64,000 bases of DNA from Porites lobata (lineage: Eukaryota > Cnidaria > Anthozoa > Scleractinia > Poritidae). The notes below the pieces were generated by a model that was not told where the DNA came from, did no database searches, and saw nothing but the letters and a program-made list of their open reading frames with translations. The stretch lies in the NCBI GenBank assembly GCA_942486035.1, contig CALNXK010000174.1:386501-450500 (forward strand), in the 5' to 3' direction. Below, one piece after another: positions 34,165-44,493 of the stretch. Within the stretch, counting starts at the first letter, position 1; each line of letters opens with the position of its first letter. Made by a program: the position numbers and the translations under genes.

Positions 34165-34261
34165 TAAGACTTAGATACTGCTACGCGCGAAGACAAAGAG
34201 AAGACAAGTTCAACTTCACACCTTGCGCATGCGTCCTGGTTCGTTACGAGGCCGCGCTTAT

Positions 34262-34612
34262 ACCACAATTTCCAAACACAACAACTTTATCTCAAAATAT
34301 CTCCATAACTTTATCTCAAACTATCTCCATAACGCTCTCATAGATTTCGCTCAAACTTCGCAAACATTGAGCGGCAATTGGAGAAAAAAGCTCCCGTGAA
34401 TTTTGGAAAAAATGTTTCCAGTGCCAAGTTATACGGTTGCAAATAAAATAAGTAATGGGTCATTTCGTTGCCATAAAAACCCTGATTTCATTGCAACCCT
34501 GATCATGTCAAATTTTCATCTTTATCTAATACAGCTGTGATGGTAATTTTCCCAAATCTTTATTAGTGGCGACGTATTTAATGCTCAAACTTGGGAAGTA
34601 CTAACCCTGAAA
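34262..34612 (+). repeat. dispersed repeat family C, right copy
   Basis: A direct-orientation relative of 24736-25082, with a short internal duplication of TTTATCTCAAA.TATCTCCATAAC at 34288-34338 that the left copy lacks. Confidence 0.6.
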
Positions 34613-35053
34613 AACCCTATCGAGTCGCGACGCAGCTAGGAAAACGCAGTCGTTGCTCCGTTCTCACAGACAGCTACTCAGATGGTTACTATGGAAACGG
34701 CATAAAATGACTCGTGAGTTTTTTTGCACATCAAAGTTTATTTCTGCATGTTTACGAAACACAGCTACAATGACGAAGGACTATTAAAGGTTACTAAGGT
34801 TCGATGCACCATCTTCCTACCGTAAGAATACATGGAATAAACTACGGAGATAGTTTTCTAAACCTGTGGCATGGAAATACTTCTCCAGCACTTCACTCCT
34901 GTAATTCGCGCGCGCTCATAATGTAACTCAAAGCAACCGGCGCGTTTGTCATTTGTTTACGAAAAACCGACGAAAGGAATTTGTAACAATCTTCCTGTGC
35001 ATTCCTATTCCAGAAAACGATCAATCAAACCAAGACTCTTACTTCAGCTCCCT
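34613..35053. other. unassigned
   Basis: No exon or clear repeat was found between repeat family C and the TATA motif at 35054. A GCGCGC-containing stretch lies at about 34905-34950. Confidence 0.3.
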
Positions 35054-35063
35054 ATATAAAAGA
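35054..35063 (+). promoter_or_regulatory. TATA box
   Basis: TATATAAAAG, a strong TATA match, lies 60 bases before the ATG at 35123. It is the only such match near the downstream secreted-like frame. Confidence 0.4.
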
Positions 35064-35122
35064 TAAGATGACTCCTACAATTAAGGGTTATAAATTCGAA
35101 ACGTCTATTCTTACGATCATTT

Positions 35123-35326
35123 ATGATAATTTTTCACTGTTTTGTGATATTTTGTTTATTTAATTTCCATGAGGTATCTTGTTGCACGAGTCACGTACGT
35201 ATCTCAGACAAATTTTTCCGTTCACCTACTATACACAACATAAATATCTATGTACAAAAATACATTGAGAAGTCTAAATCCAAATCAAACCTTTCAAGTA
35301 GCCACTTGACGTACAGCTACAGCTAA
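35123..35326 (+). CDS. putative small secreted peptide or its first exon
   Basis: The frame opens MIIFHCFVIFCLFNFHEVSC, a good signal-peptide shape with a hydrophobic core and a likely cleavage before or after Cys. The frame continues to 67 residues (lysine/serine-rich end), but a GTACGT donor-like site at about 35196 could end a first exon. A TATA box precedes it. The composition is AT-rich and no relative is recognised. Confidence 0.3.
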   Translation: MIIFHCFVIFCLFNFHEVSCCTSHVRISDKFFRSPTIHNINIYVQKYIEKSKSKSNLSSSHLTYSYS

Positions 35327-35768
35327 AAAATCTCTTTTACGGCCTTTTCGTAAAAAAGGCCGGTAATAAAGCTTGAAAATTATAAGAATACTTACGGTTA
35401 CACAACCCGCATAAAAATATTATAGCAAAACTATAATACATGTATAGCAGGCAACTAACGATAAATACTAGTTCGAGGTGTCTCACGCCACAACAGGGTT
35501 TATAGAAGACAAAAGATAAAAAATATGGAAAAACTGTCTTCTTTTATGTACAGAATGGATTGACACTTTTCTGAAATCTTCCATAGATACTAAAAAATAG
35601 GTTTAGTCTGACATGGGTAGTCTCTTATCGGAAAAAAAAAAGAGGTCTCGATAAAACAACCCTACCACCTTATCACTAGATGGCTGAGAGTACGTTATGC
35701 GGATTCTATTCCCCTACTCCGAATCTATTTTCCGAAAAAAAAGACAATTGTTAAGCGACCAACAAACC

Positions 35769-37006
35769 TTAACGGGTCCTTTTCCTTTTCCAGCTCAAAT
35801 AACTAGCTTTGAGATCGCTGAGCAGCTTCGCGTTCTTTCGTCGCGATATGTCTTCAGAGGAAAGCATGTCGTAAAAAATTGTTATGAAGTAGTCAAAAGC
35901 CCATTCATCATCAATATACAACTTTCGAGCCTCTCTCTTGTTTGTCAGCCATTTCGGAATCAGACGGTGAAGAAAAGTAGCCGTCTCTGCCAGCACAACA
36001 AAGTGAGAAAGGGCATCGATTATCTCCTGCTCGTTAATATTTGAATCTTCTTTTTCAATAACATAAGAAATAAACGATACGGGGAGAGGGTGTGGTGCAG
36101 CTAAAATGCAGCCCAGTAACTTCCTATACAGATTTTCCCCCAATTTATCGTAAAGACGCTGTAAATTCGTCCTAATAAAATTTCCAAGGTCACCCGAAGG
36201 AAGACGCCTTGAGTGTGAAGAATCGTTGAGTAACTGCGAAATGTAGAGCGCACATAGGAACAGCCCATTACACATTTTCGTGACGTCTTCCGCTGAGAAT
36301 GAATGATTGGAGAAGTCTACTCGCTTTTCTAAAAACCGCTGAATATCCTGTTCGTGTAGCTGATAGAAGCTGTTCTGCCCACTGTTCCCTGTACAAATCC
36401 TAACACAAGGGTTGTACCCCTCCAATCCGCTTTGCACCGTGTCTTCAGGGCGACTGGTGATAAAAAAATAAATCCCTTGGGGCAACCGGGGGAAACGCTC
36501 TCTTATAAGACAAAGAAAATCATCCCTGGACTTATAATCGGTCTCGTCCAGAGCATCAATGATTACTAATTTACGCTGCAAAATTTGGCGGCACTTACCT
36601 AGTGGCTCTTCTAATAATTTCGTACATAGTTCCAGAACCCCTAAATTAGAATTAGCTAACATTATTCTTACCCCATCCTTCCCCCCCATTATATGATTGT
36701 ACTCACTGATGCAATCACAGAGTTGACAAGCTATGGTCCCAAGAAGATTTCTGGGATCATTCCTAGTACGGTCATTATAACGGCAAAAATAAGCTGCCCC
36801 TAAATTTCCCGCTTCCCTCATCCGCTTTGCTAGAGCTCCAGCCATGACACTTTTGCCTACTCCTGCATCACCAAGAAGAAAATAGGCTTTGGAGTTTTCT
36901 CGTGGATTACTGAACCAGTCGTCAAAATCCTGAAACAGCCACTGCCTAGTATCTTTATCCTGGCGCTCGGCAAAAAATTCGATGTCTCCTTCACAGTTGG
37001 CAATCT
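35769..37006 (-). CDS. GT4-NACHT exon 3: NACHT domain and stop
   Basis: It begins after the acceptor attcttttttaatgcag and reads IANCEGDIEFFAERQDKD, WLFQDFDDWF, then Walker A, GAAYFCRYNDRTRNDPRNLL, Walker B and the winged-helix-like region, to WKRKRTR and stop. The Walker A lies upstream of the first Met in this exon (Met519), so an annotation starting at that Met would lose the nucleotide-binding loop. The end lacks repeats; a GTTAAG at about 35773 is a poor donor, so a further 3' exon is not excluded. Confidence 0.9.
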
Positions 37007-40000
37007 CTGCATTAAAAAAGAATTGATTAGCTGGTGATACACTTTGTGAAGTTAAAGAGGAGCCTTTTCTCCTGTTTAGTTTTGTTTAAGCTTTTTCCTA
37101 TCTAAACAAAGCCGTACAACAGGAAATGGTGTAAATGTAATGAAAAAGAGCGTGGCTAGGCCTAAACACAAATGTCCCAAACAAATCGCCTGAATATGTT
37201 TCCGTAAATTCCCAATGTCTTTTTTTAACTTCTAATTTTTCTCTTAAAAACTCGAAAACATTCAAAATATCTCCTAAATATTTGCCTTTGTTTTCATAAA
37301 CATCAGTATTAAACTCAAAAAGTAGCCTGTCTTTTAAAATGGCGTCATAGTGTGACTCAGATTGAAGTTCTGGGGCCCGTTTCTCGAAAGTCCCGATAAT
37401 TAACGGGCCCGGTAAGCTGTCTCCGTTTACATTAAAGATCGAGGTTTCAATAGTTTTGCATCTAACCCGATAAAACTGTCAGTTAATGAAACAAAATGGA
37501 GTAGTTTGCTAGCCAGGACCCGCGCTCTTATTCTCTATATTTCGATTTGAATATTTGATTTCGGGCCCGTAAAGTTACCGGGACTTTTGAGAAACGGGCC
37601 CCAGGTCCGTTATCTGGAACAGTAATCACTGCATGTGCCCTTTTAACATCCGCCATTTTGTTGAACAGGCTAACGCTTGCATAAGTAAATAGTAAATGGA
37701 GAATGCTTAATCTGATTACTGCCGGTCAATATGGGGAGCTGTCACTGTACTACCCGCGCCCTAAGTAGCACTGAAGTAGCTTTTTTCTCAATTTGCCTGA
37801 GAAAACATGATTGAAAAAACACCTCTGCAAATAACGCATAAGGCAAGACGCCGATACCGAAAAGAGAAACAAAAGACGTAAGAAGGCGAGGATTTACAAA
37901 ACATGGCAACATAAAGGAGTGTTCCAGCTCCGTAGAAAAGAAATTTATGCATGCAATTAGACAATTCATGTACTAAAAACTAAAAGAGGTCAAAAATTTG
38001 TGGGAACATCATTTCAGGTTTTGACGTTGGGTCGAACACGTTTTTTAATTAGCACTGAAGTAGCTTTCTTTCTCAATTTGCCTAAGAAAAAACACGATTG
38101 AGAAAACACCTCTGCGAATAACGCATAAGGCAAGACGCCGATCCTGAAAAGAGAACTAAAAGACGTAATAAGGTGAGGATTTACGAAACATGGCAACATA
38201 AAGGAGTGTTCCAGCTCAGTAGAAAAGAAATTTATGCATGCAATAAACAATTCACGTGCTAAAAACTATAAAAGGTGAAAAATTTGTGGGAATATGATTT
38301 CAGGTTTTGACGTTGCCTCGGACATGTTTTTTAAAAACTCGTTTTCTTCTGTGTATATGGAAAAGTATTTTTTGGCAATTTAAACAAACTTATGGCAAAA
38401 ATTCCCCTGACAGATCCCCTTGAAGGCCTTCACTGGTCGTATCGACCATGGAAGAATTAGCTGAGAGAAAGTCTAAAATGTTTCCTTAAGTGTTACATTT
38501 TTTCTAAATCTCATGAGACTTTCAAAAAATCTAACAGTCCTTTAAATATCTAAAAAAAATATCTGGCTATTTGTGTCTAGACCTGGGCGTGGCAGATTTA
38601 AAATATGCAGTAGGAATTAAAGACATAGTTGATTGTTTAATTCTACACATTAAACACTGCGTTGGTTTGGATCTGTTCTGCGACTTTGTTCGTGTTGAAG
38701 TCCAATCGATACTTCAATATTAAACAGTCAACAGATTAATGTTTTTATTACCATAAGTAATGCAAGGGATAGCAGAACTTTTTTTTTCAGCTTCCATTTG
38801 TGTCAACCCTTGCTGCACGTTGCCTTGATGTGAGTTCAGAGATCTCAAAGTTTCCTCTATAAAACTCCGGGAGTCTTCCAGACAGTCCGCCCTACGCTTC
38901 TTGCCAACAGCTGGTTTCTGCACATGGGTAGCACTATCCGTGGTATCTAATGTGAAAGAAATAAAGAATGTTATGTTCTCTGAAAATGCAACGTGGTTAA
39001 AAACAAAAATCATCAGATTGGAATGTTATGGTTGTGTATCGTTGCCATTTACCAAATAGTGTACATGTGCATGTGCGCAAAAGTTTACTGCAATGATTAC
39101 CCGCCCTGTGCGGACATTGTGTCGTAAACGAACAGTTCTACTTAAATACTGGTTTGACTGGTAGATTTGTGAAAAAATCTCGAAACCCTGATAATTGCAT
39201 ATGTTGTTTCAGATATTCCCAAATTTAAGGTGCTGTTTTAAAGAATATTTTAGTCCTTGAGGTTAAATTTGCCAAAACATTTATTATGTTTGTTACACAC
39301 GATTAATTCAATCATGGTTGATCTTGACAGTATTGGTTAATAAACTGGTTTTCTTGGAGTGATAAGGCGATATTCGGTAAAGAATACTACAAGTGTCAAA
39401 TATTTTTTTTAAAAAAAGAACGTTTCGGGTTTATGACCCTTCTTCAGGGTCAGAAAAACCGCGGTGTTCTCCCTAGGTATTTAAGGCTAGGCGGACCGCC
39501 TGGCTTAATTCACTGCAAAATGGCTGCCGCCTGGCCTAAAAACCAAAGATTTAACCCAACAGAAACTCATGGTGACATCTAGAAGTTGGTATTTCAAAAA
39601 CAACATCACTCAATAAAGTTGATGAAACATCTTCTGGTGTTTGTCAGTATTTGCTGAGTGTTTTCTTGCAATTAATCGATTATAAAAGTGATTTATCGTT
39701 GGATGAATATTTTCAAACTTGTGATAAATTGGTTTTGCTGAACGCAAACGGCAGCCACCACATGCGGCCATTCAAGAACTCGGCTTAGATGAAGTACTGA
39801 ATGAAATTCTTCACTCGTATTTTAGGGAGAGTCAAAATCGAGAACTCGGTCAACCATGCAAAGATGTACGGAACGACAACAAAAAGCTTGTCAACGCAAA
39901 TTTAGTGGTAAAAAAAAAACGAGAAAAAGTGGTGGAAATTTGGTTGAAGCAGTTCAGTTACCTAAAACGACACCAAATCTCCCCAAATAGATTATTCCAT

Positions 40001-41477
40001 ACAGCAAAAATCACGTTTTGATCCACCATGAGTAAGTTTCAAAGTCTTTACTAATTTTTACTCAGGCTAGAGAGCAGGCTTCGTAGAAGCACAATCAGAA
40101 TACCCCCTAGCATCCCTACGCAGACCCTCTTAGGGCTTTGCACGGGTTAATACCCCTAGCCTTCCAAAAATCCCAGAGAGAACACTGTAGGGGTGTGGAT
40201 TCGAATATAATTGGAGTTTCCTTTTTATTTACAGCCAATCTCCAAGACAATTTTTATGAAAGTAATTTAAAATTGATACCGTGAGCCATGCTGATCATCT
40301 TATCCAGAAGATTTCTGGTTTGTTTTGTCCAACTGTGTTTCTCCTCGTAGCGAATTCGCAACGCTTTAGCCTCCTCAAGACGAACTTGTCTGTCCTTTTT
40401 CCATAGATTTTCAATGGCTGCAGCCCAAACCTGGGGATCCTCAGAGTCAACCACATATGACGAACCAAATGGTACCTCACTCAGGGCTTCTCCGAAACCA
40501 GAGTTCTTGCTGACCAGCAAAGGAAGACCAGCTGACAGGGCCTCAAGACCTGTCAACCCAAAGCCCTCAGCTCTTGAAGGCAAAAGCACAACATCGACCT
40601 CATGAAACAAGCGTTTCAAATCCACCCGCTTTTGTATGCAGCCTCTTACTCTAAAGAATCTGGCAGACACACCACATCTTTTCAACTTTTCTGCAATTTT
40701 GTTGCGCATAACATCTGGCACCCCAGCAAACACCAGACGAGTCTCTTGCAGAAAAGTGACAGCTTTTCCTGCGATGTCCCAACCTTCCAAAGAAAAGTCG
40801 TCTTCATCTCCACAACCAAACACCAAGACTTTGCGAGGTTTCCTCTCGCGAGGACTTTGTTCTACAGTTGCAAATTCACGAAAAATGCCTGGGGTGAATT
40901 CGACGACATTGTGATCTTTCTGACAGCTGCGGAGATATGACCTAAAAGCCTCGCACAACTTGGGTCCAACCCCTACAACAAGATCCGCTATTTCACATAG
41001 TTCTACTTCAATGTTGTGACTTCCTTGACCTTCTGCCGTTTGGTTACTGTGGGATTTGAAGATTTCTATTTCCTCTGGATCGTTGTGTACTACTTGAACC
41101 CACTTGCAATGTTTGGACTTTTTAAGGACTTGTGCATGGCGGCCGAGTTCCACACCGTAACCAACGACCACATCCATCTCCAAATGTTCTGGAGGGTAGT
41201 TAAGCCATACTGATTCATCAAAGCCAGGACACCTTGTCGCCTTAACAATTTTAACGTTGTTCCTGAGGGCTTCCTTCTCATCCTCTTCACTGCATCCTAC
41301 TAAAAAGGTAGTAATTTCCGACTCAGGAAATTTGGCAAGCTGTACGGCCAACTCTTTGCTTAACGTGCCAATTCCTCCATTGCTTGACCCCCATTCTGAA
41401 GCCAAAATGGTAACTTTAACTTTTTTGGAGTCATCAACTAGGTCTTCTTCCTGAGACTGCTGTGAAGCGGATGCCAT
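35769..41477 (-). CDS. GT4 glycosyltransferase-NACHT fusion protein (gene span)
   Basis: Three exons join at two phase-1 introns into an 876-residue protein. Residues about 20-399 are a GT-B fold, family GT4 glycosyltransferase: the nucleotide-loop motif GSSNGGIGTL at 30-39 and the EX7E signature E304-GFGLTGL-E312. Residues 400-464 are a basic, helical linker (GKKRR near 409-414). Residues 465-876 are a NACHT NTPase: Walker A GDAGVGKS (510-517), Walker B LVIIDALDE (611-619) and sensor FFITSRPE (645-652). There is no signal peptide or membrane helix, so it is probably cytosolic. NACHT ATPases act as nucleotide-driven oligomerisation switches in NLR sensors; here the usual adaptor domain is replaced by an enzyme-like domain. 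No LRR, TPR or WD repeats follow before the stop at 35769-35771. From memory, unusual NLR domain mixes are reported in corals. The substrate is unknown. Confidence 0.9.
37370..37604. mobile_element. MITE with CTGGGGCCCGTTTCTC ends, in GT4-NACHT intron 2
   Basis: CTGGGGCCCGTTTCTCGAAA (37370 on) is mirrored by GAGAAACGGGCCCCAG (to 37604), and the match continues through GTCCCGATAA / TTACCGGGAC and CGGGCCC. 235 bp, non-coding. The target duplication is unclear. I recall the end sequence as common in coral genomes. Confidence 0.7.
37768..38336. repeat. tandem duplication in GT4-NACHT intron 2
   Basis: Two successive copies of about 283 bp (from 37768 and from 38051), each starting AGCACTGAAGTAGCTTT and passing through AACGCATAAGGCAAGACGCC, ACATAAAGGAGTGTTCCAGC and TTTCAGGTTTTGACGTTG. 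They are about 90% identical by eye. The minus-strand frames at 37742-37969 and 38014-38250 are the same false frame seen twice. Confidence 0.85.
38752..38946 (-). CDS. GT4-NACHT exon 2: linker
   Basis: 195 bp between the acceptor ttctttcacattag and the donor ATG/gtaata, phase 1 in and out (65 codons). It encodes TTDSATHVQKPAVGKKRRAD and a helical, polar stretch (EETLRSLNSHQGNVQQGLTQ). The KKRR cluster could act in nuclear entry or nucleotide/membrane contact, which is speculation. Because the exon is symmetrical, skipping it would keep the frame and fuse GT4 directly to NACHT. Confidence 0.8.
38947..40279. other. GT4-NACHT intron 1
   Basis: It contains ACGTTTCGGGTTTATGACCC TTCTTCAGGG (about 39420-39450), which resembles Penelope-like retroelement ends, and a plus-strand open stretch at 39741-40020 (QELGLDEVLNEILHSYF, KVVEIWLKQFSYLKRHQISP) without a known family. 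Both are probably retroelement remnants. Confidence 0.35.
40280..41477 (-). CDS. GT4-NACHT exon 1: glycosyltransferase domain
   Basis: The ATG at 41477 gives MASASQQSQEEDLVDDSKKV and then the first beta-strand KVTILASEWG. An in-frame TAA lies just upstream, and an acceptor (ttttcttttaag, exon from 41497) suggests a 5' UTR intron. The exon holds the whole GT4 domain: N-terminal half 20-200, C-terminal nucleotide-sugar half from VLVFGCGDEDDFSL (217) to about 385. The donor G/gtatca at 40280-40278 leaves phase 1 after His399. Without splicing the frame would run only eight more codons to a stop. The donor is not an ideal match, but both downstream exons require phase 1. Confidence 0.88.
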
Positions 41478-41628
41478 GACCAGCGAGTGGCCGGCACCTT
41501 AAAAGAAAATCATGTGCACATGTTAATGGAGGATTGAAGGGTTATTAAAATGTCAGCTGCCACTCACTATTCACTTTCATATCTTCATCTTCTACGGGTA
41601 TATTACGAACTGAGAGAGTGACCATCAG

Positions 41629-41954
41629 CATCCTCGGAGACCCAGGGGCAGATACTGGGGGCGAGGGAAAGTCTAAACGGCTGCAAAAATATGGCACGAA
41701 GAAAAGTAAAGAACGGCGAGAAGAGCCCCTGGGGACAGTGTCTTACCGTTCTGCCTTCTGATTGGTGCCAGAAAACATTTGCGTTTTTCTGCCCAATCAG
41801 AAGCCAGAACGGCGGCGACCGTTTGGAACTGGTCTGGTAAGACACTGTCCCCAGGGGCTCATCTGGCCGTTCTTTACTTTCCTTCGTGTCATATTTTTCC
41901 ACCCGTTTAGACGTTCCCTCGCCCCCACTAACTGCCCCTGGGTCTCCGAGGATG
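41629..41954. mobile_element. Mutator-type foldback MITE upstream of the GT4-NACHT gene
   Basis: CATCCTCGGAGACCCAGGGG at 41629 is mirrored by CCCCTGGGTCTCCGAGGATG at 41935-41954, and the arms extend about 130 bp inward (GGGGGCGAGGGAA, AGTAAAGAACGGC, CCCCTGGGGACAGTGTCTTA). GACCATCAG occurs directly before (41620-41628) and after (41955-41963), a perfect 9-bp target duplication. The element lies 150 bp upstream of the coding start, so it may influence the promoter. Confidence 0.88.
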
Positions 41955-41971
41955 GACCATCAGCTTTCAGC

Positions 41972-42045
41972 TGGCATGATAGCTCAGTGATAAGAGTACT
42001 GCTTTCAGGTATCGCTAAGGCCATGGTTTCGAATCCCGCAAAAAC
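41972..42045 (+). mobile_element. tRNA-like SINE head or tRNA pseudogene
   Basis: An A box (ATAGCTCAGTGATAAGAG) and a B box (GGTTTCGAATCCC, 42025-42037) are 40 bases apart, as in tRNA genes, but the acceptor stem does not pair. It begins immediately after the 41629-41954 MITE and its duplication. It is probably a SINE fragment. Confidence 0.5.
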
Positions 42046-42507
42046 CTTATTGTTTTTCAGGCTTTATTTTGTAACTGCTTAAGCTGCGTACACAACTGGC
42101 ATGTCTTTCACTAGTTACAACTGTACTTAACGCGTACTTGTCTAAGGGGTAAGTGAACTCACTACTTATACCATACCAGGACGAACCCATCATCTCGGAA
42201 CATCCAACTAACAAAAGGAGTGGGTCCAGCACGTTTAGCTTTTCAGGCTATTTTCATAATCACCTTTCACATCAAATCAAACCCAATCAGAGCAGAGAGT
42301 TATTTCCGGTAATGACGGCGAAAAATCACAAATGTCAAGGAAAAGGAGTTTCTCTTGTTGGGGAAACTTGATCTCAGCTAATTTTAAACCTTGATATTTT
42401 TTGAATAATCGATTTTAAGATTTTAAAGTTTTTTACTGATCAATTAGTTAAATTAATGCATGAGGGCCCCACCGAAAACCGCCTTGGCGAGTTGGGCTCC
42501 CTCTATA

Positions 42508-42533
42508 AATATTATTATTATTATTATTATTAT
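42508..42533. repeat. ATT microsatellite
   Basis: About eight ATT units in a row, following GGGCTCCCTCTATAAAT, which resembles a LINE 3' end. Confidence 0.8.
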
Positions 42534-42558
42534 AAACTTGGAAGAGCAAGGATCTTCT

Positions 42559-42723
42559 CAGGGGCGGATCCAGGATTTTTTTTAGGAGGGGGTGCACTCG
42601 TCTCTTGCTCTACTTCAACACCAATAAACCACATAGTTTTTTTTGTGCAGAATACCAGTTGTATTAGAAAACCGCAGATCATCTCAGTGGGGGGGTGCGC
42701 ACCCTCCCCTAGATCCGCTCCTG
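42559..42723. mobile_element. MITE of the CAGGGGCGGATCC family, copy 2
   Basis: 165 bp, nearly the same as 8897-9071, with ends CAGGGGCGGATCCAGG and CTAGATCCGCTCCTG and a 5-bp direct duplication CTTCT (42554-42558 and 42724-42728). Confidence 0.85.
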
Positions 42724-44493
42724 CTTCTAGTTAAGAAATCTACCGCGATTTGTATTAGATTTTGTGGACATTTTGTAGCAAAAGGATTAAGGAAAATGAT
42801 TGCAGGTCTTTTGTGCTGTAACTCGTACAGTATATGTAGGAAGGATGCTTCGGAATGATGGGCTTCTGATATAATTAAATGACAACTTCAGTGCAAAAAA
42901 AACAGGATCCTTTTTTATCACATTTACACCTCAACACCCATAACCACCCATGAGGATCCATGTCCCATGTTGTCCCCTGTAGCACTTAGTGCTCTTACCT
43001 ACCTCAGCTAATGCAGCATCCACGGGCTAGGACTTCACCAGCTTAATCCTCACATCACCAGTACTCTTAAATTCTGTTTAGCTTTTCAAACGTTTTGGTA
43101 ATAAAACCTCAACCAGAGAGAGCCTTGAGGAGCTGTCTACAGTAAGAGACTGTTTTGTATGAAGAGCTGCTGCAGTATGGTAAAAGAGAAAAGAAAAAAC
43201 TTCTCACTCTCTTCACGTATTCAAGAACTTTTTTATTTAAAAAAAATGCAAACATCTCAACAAACCAAAGACTAACCAGAAATTTTAGGAACTGTTTATA
43301 AAACTGTAAATTAAAATTGGAAAGATTTAAATATATACATTGTATGAAGCGCCTGTAAGTCTTTTACATTTAATTAACTTAAGAGACAAGCTGTAACCTC
43401 ACAAAAACTGACATTCTTACTTTACCAAAGGTGTATACCACCACTCACGGTCTAAGGGTTACCATGCACATTTTTTCAGCATGAATTGAACCGTTTATCA
43501 AAATAATCATGTCTGATTCCGTTGAGATCACCCTGTGTGTATATGTTACTGGTTAAAGTTGGGGTTTAATTATTAAACCTAGGTTGATTCTCACTTTACT
43601 TTCTCTCCTAGCCCTAATTCATGAATAATTACTGTTAGGAGACAAAGTAAATTGGAAAAAAGTATCTTCCAGTAGTCCAGGACATTTTCTTGCTGGGCAA
43701 GTATCTTTTTTAGCTTACTTGCCCAACAGACAACAGACAAGGGTCCAGGAAAGTCATCCTCTAACAAAATCGTCAACTAAGAAAGGCAAGAAGTGCTCTG
43801 GACAAGCAAAATGTCAGAGCCTTGTGTAGACCTAAATACTGTTTCCTCGAATCAGGGCTATCTGTCACTAAGATTTCAAATTGCAGGGTACATGCAATTA
43901 TCAGGCAGTTTTCATAGTTAGCCGCAGAAATCCGTACCACCACCACCCCCCCCACCAGCCCTTAGTGACAGCGCCATCAACACAAATAAAACATACATGT
44001 ATTTGCCCACTCTCACAGTGTGATTACTCGAACCAGGCCAATATGAAGTTAACCAATCAAAACATTTATCAAATCAAAGGTTCTGAAGTTTTTTAGTCAG
44101 TGCACCAATAACATTTAAATATGTTGACAATTCAAACGCTAACAAATTGACCTTGTTGACCTCTCAGTTTGGTTAGCATTTTGAATCTCCCTTGATTGGC
44201 TAAGGACCAGGTTCGCAGCAACATGATGCAAGTTTAGAAAGTTTAAAAAACATATTTTCTGTTACGAGTAAGTTTCCAATTTTTCCGTACTGTAGTTCAC
44301 AAAAGATGAGTAATAATTGTGTTGGATCACCTAAACGAAGGCATGTAACAGCTCCTATTCAATACTGACAAACATGTTAGGTAAAATGACAGATTGATAA
44401 CACAATCAAGATTAGATAGAAATGATTGGATTAAAGGCTGGTTTCAGTTTTCTTTGTACTGTCACTGCTACTTGATGACTGAGTTTGCAAGCA
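42724..44493. other. unassigned
   Basis: A minus-strand stretch at about 42930-43080 gives a broken peptide (STGDVRIKLVKS, stop, PVDAALAEVGKSTKCYRGQH), perhaps a gene or transposon remnant. A hairpin GGGCAAGTA / TACTTGCCC lies at 43696-43725. Nothing firm. Confidence 0.3.

Noticed and set aside
37742..38250. Two similar small proteins
   Set aside because: The same false frame appears twice because the intron holds a tandem duplication.
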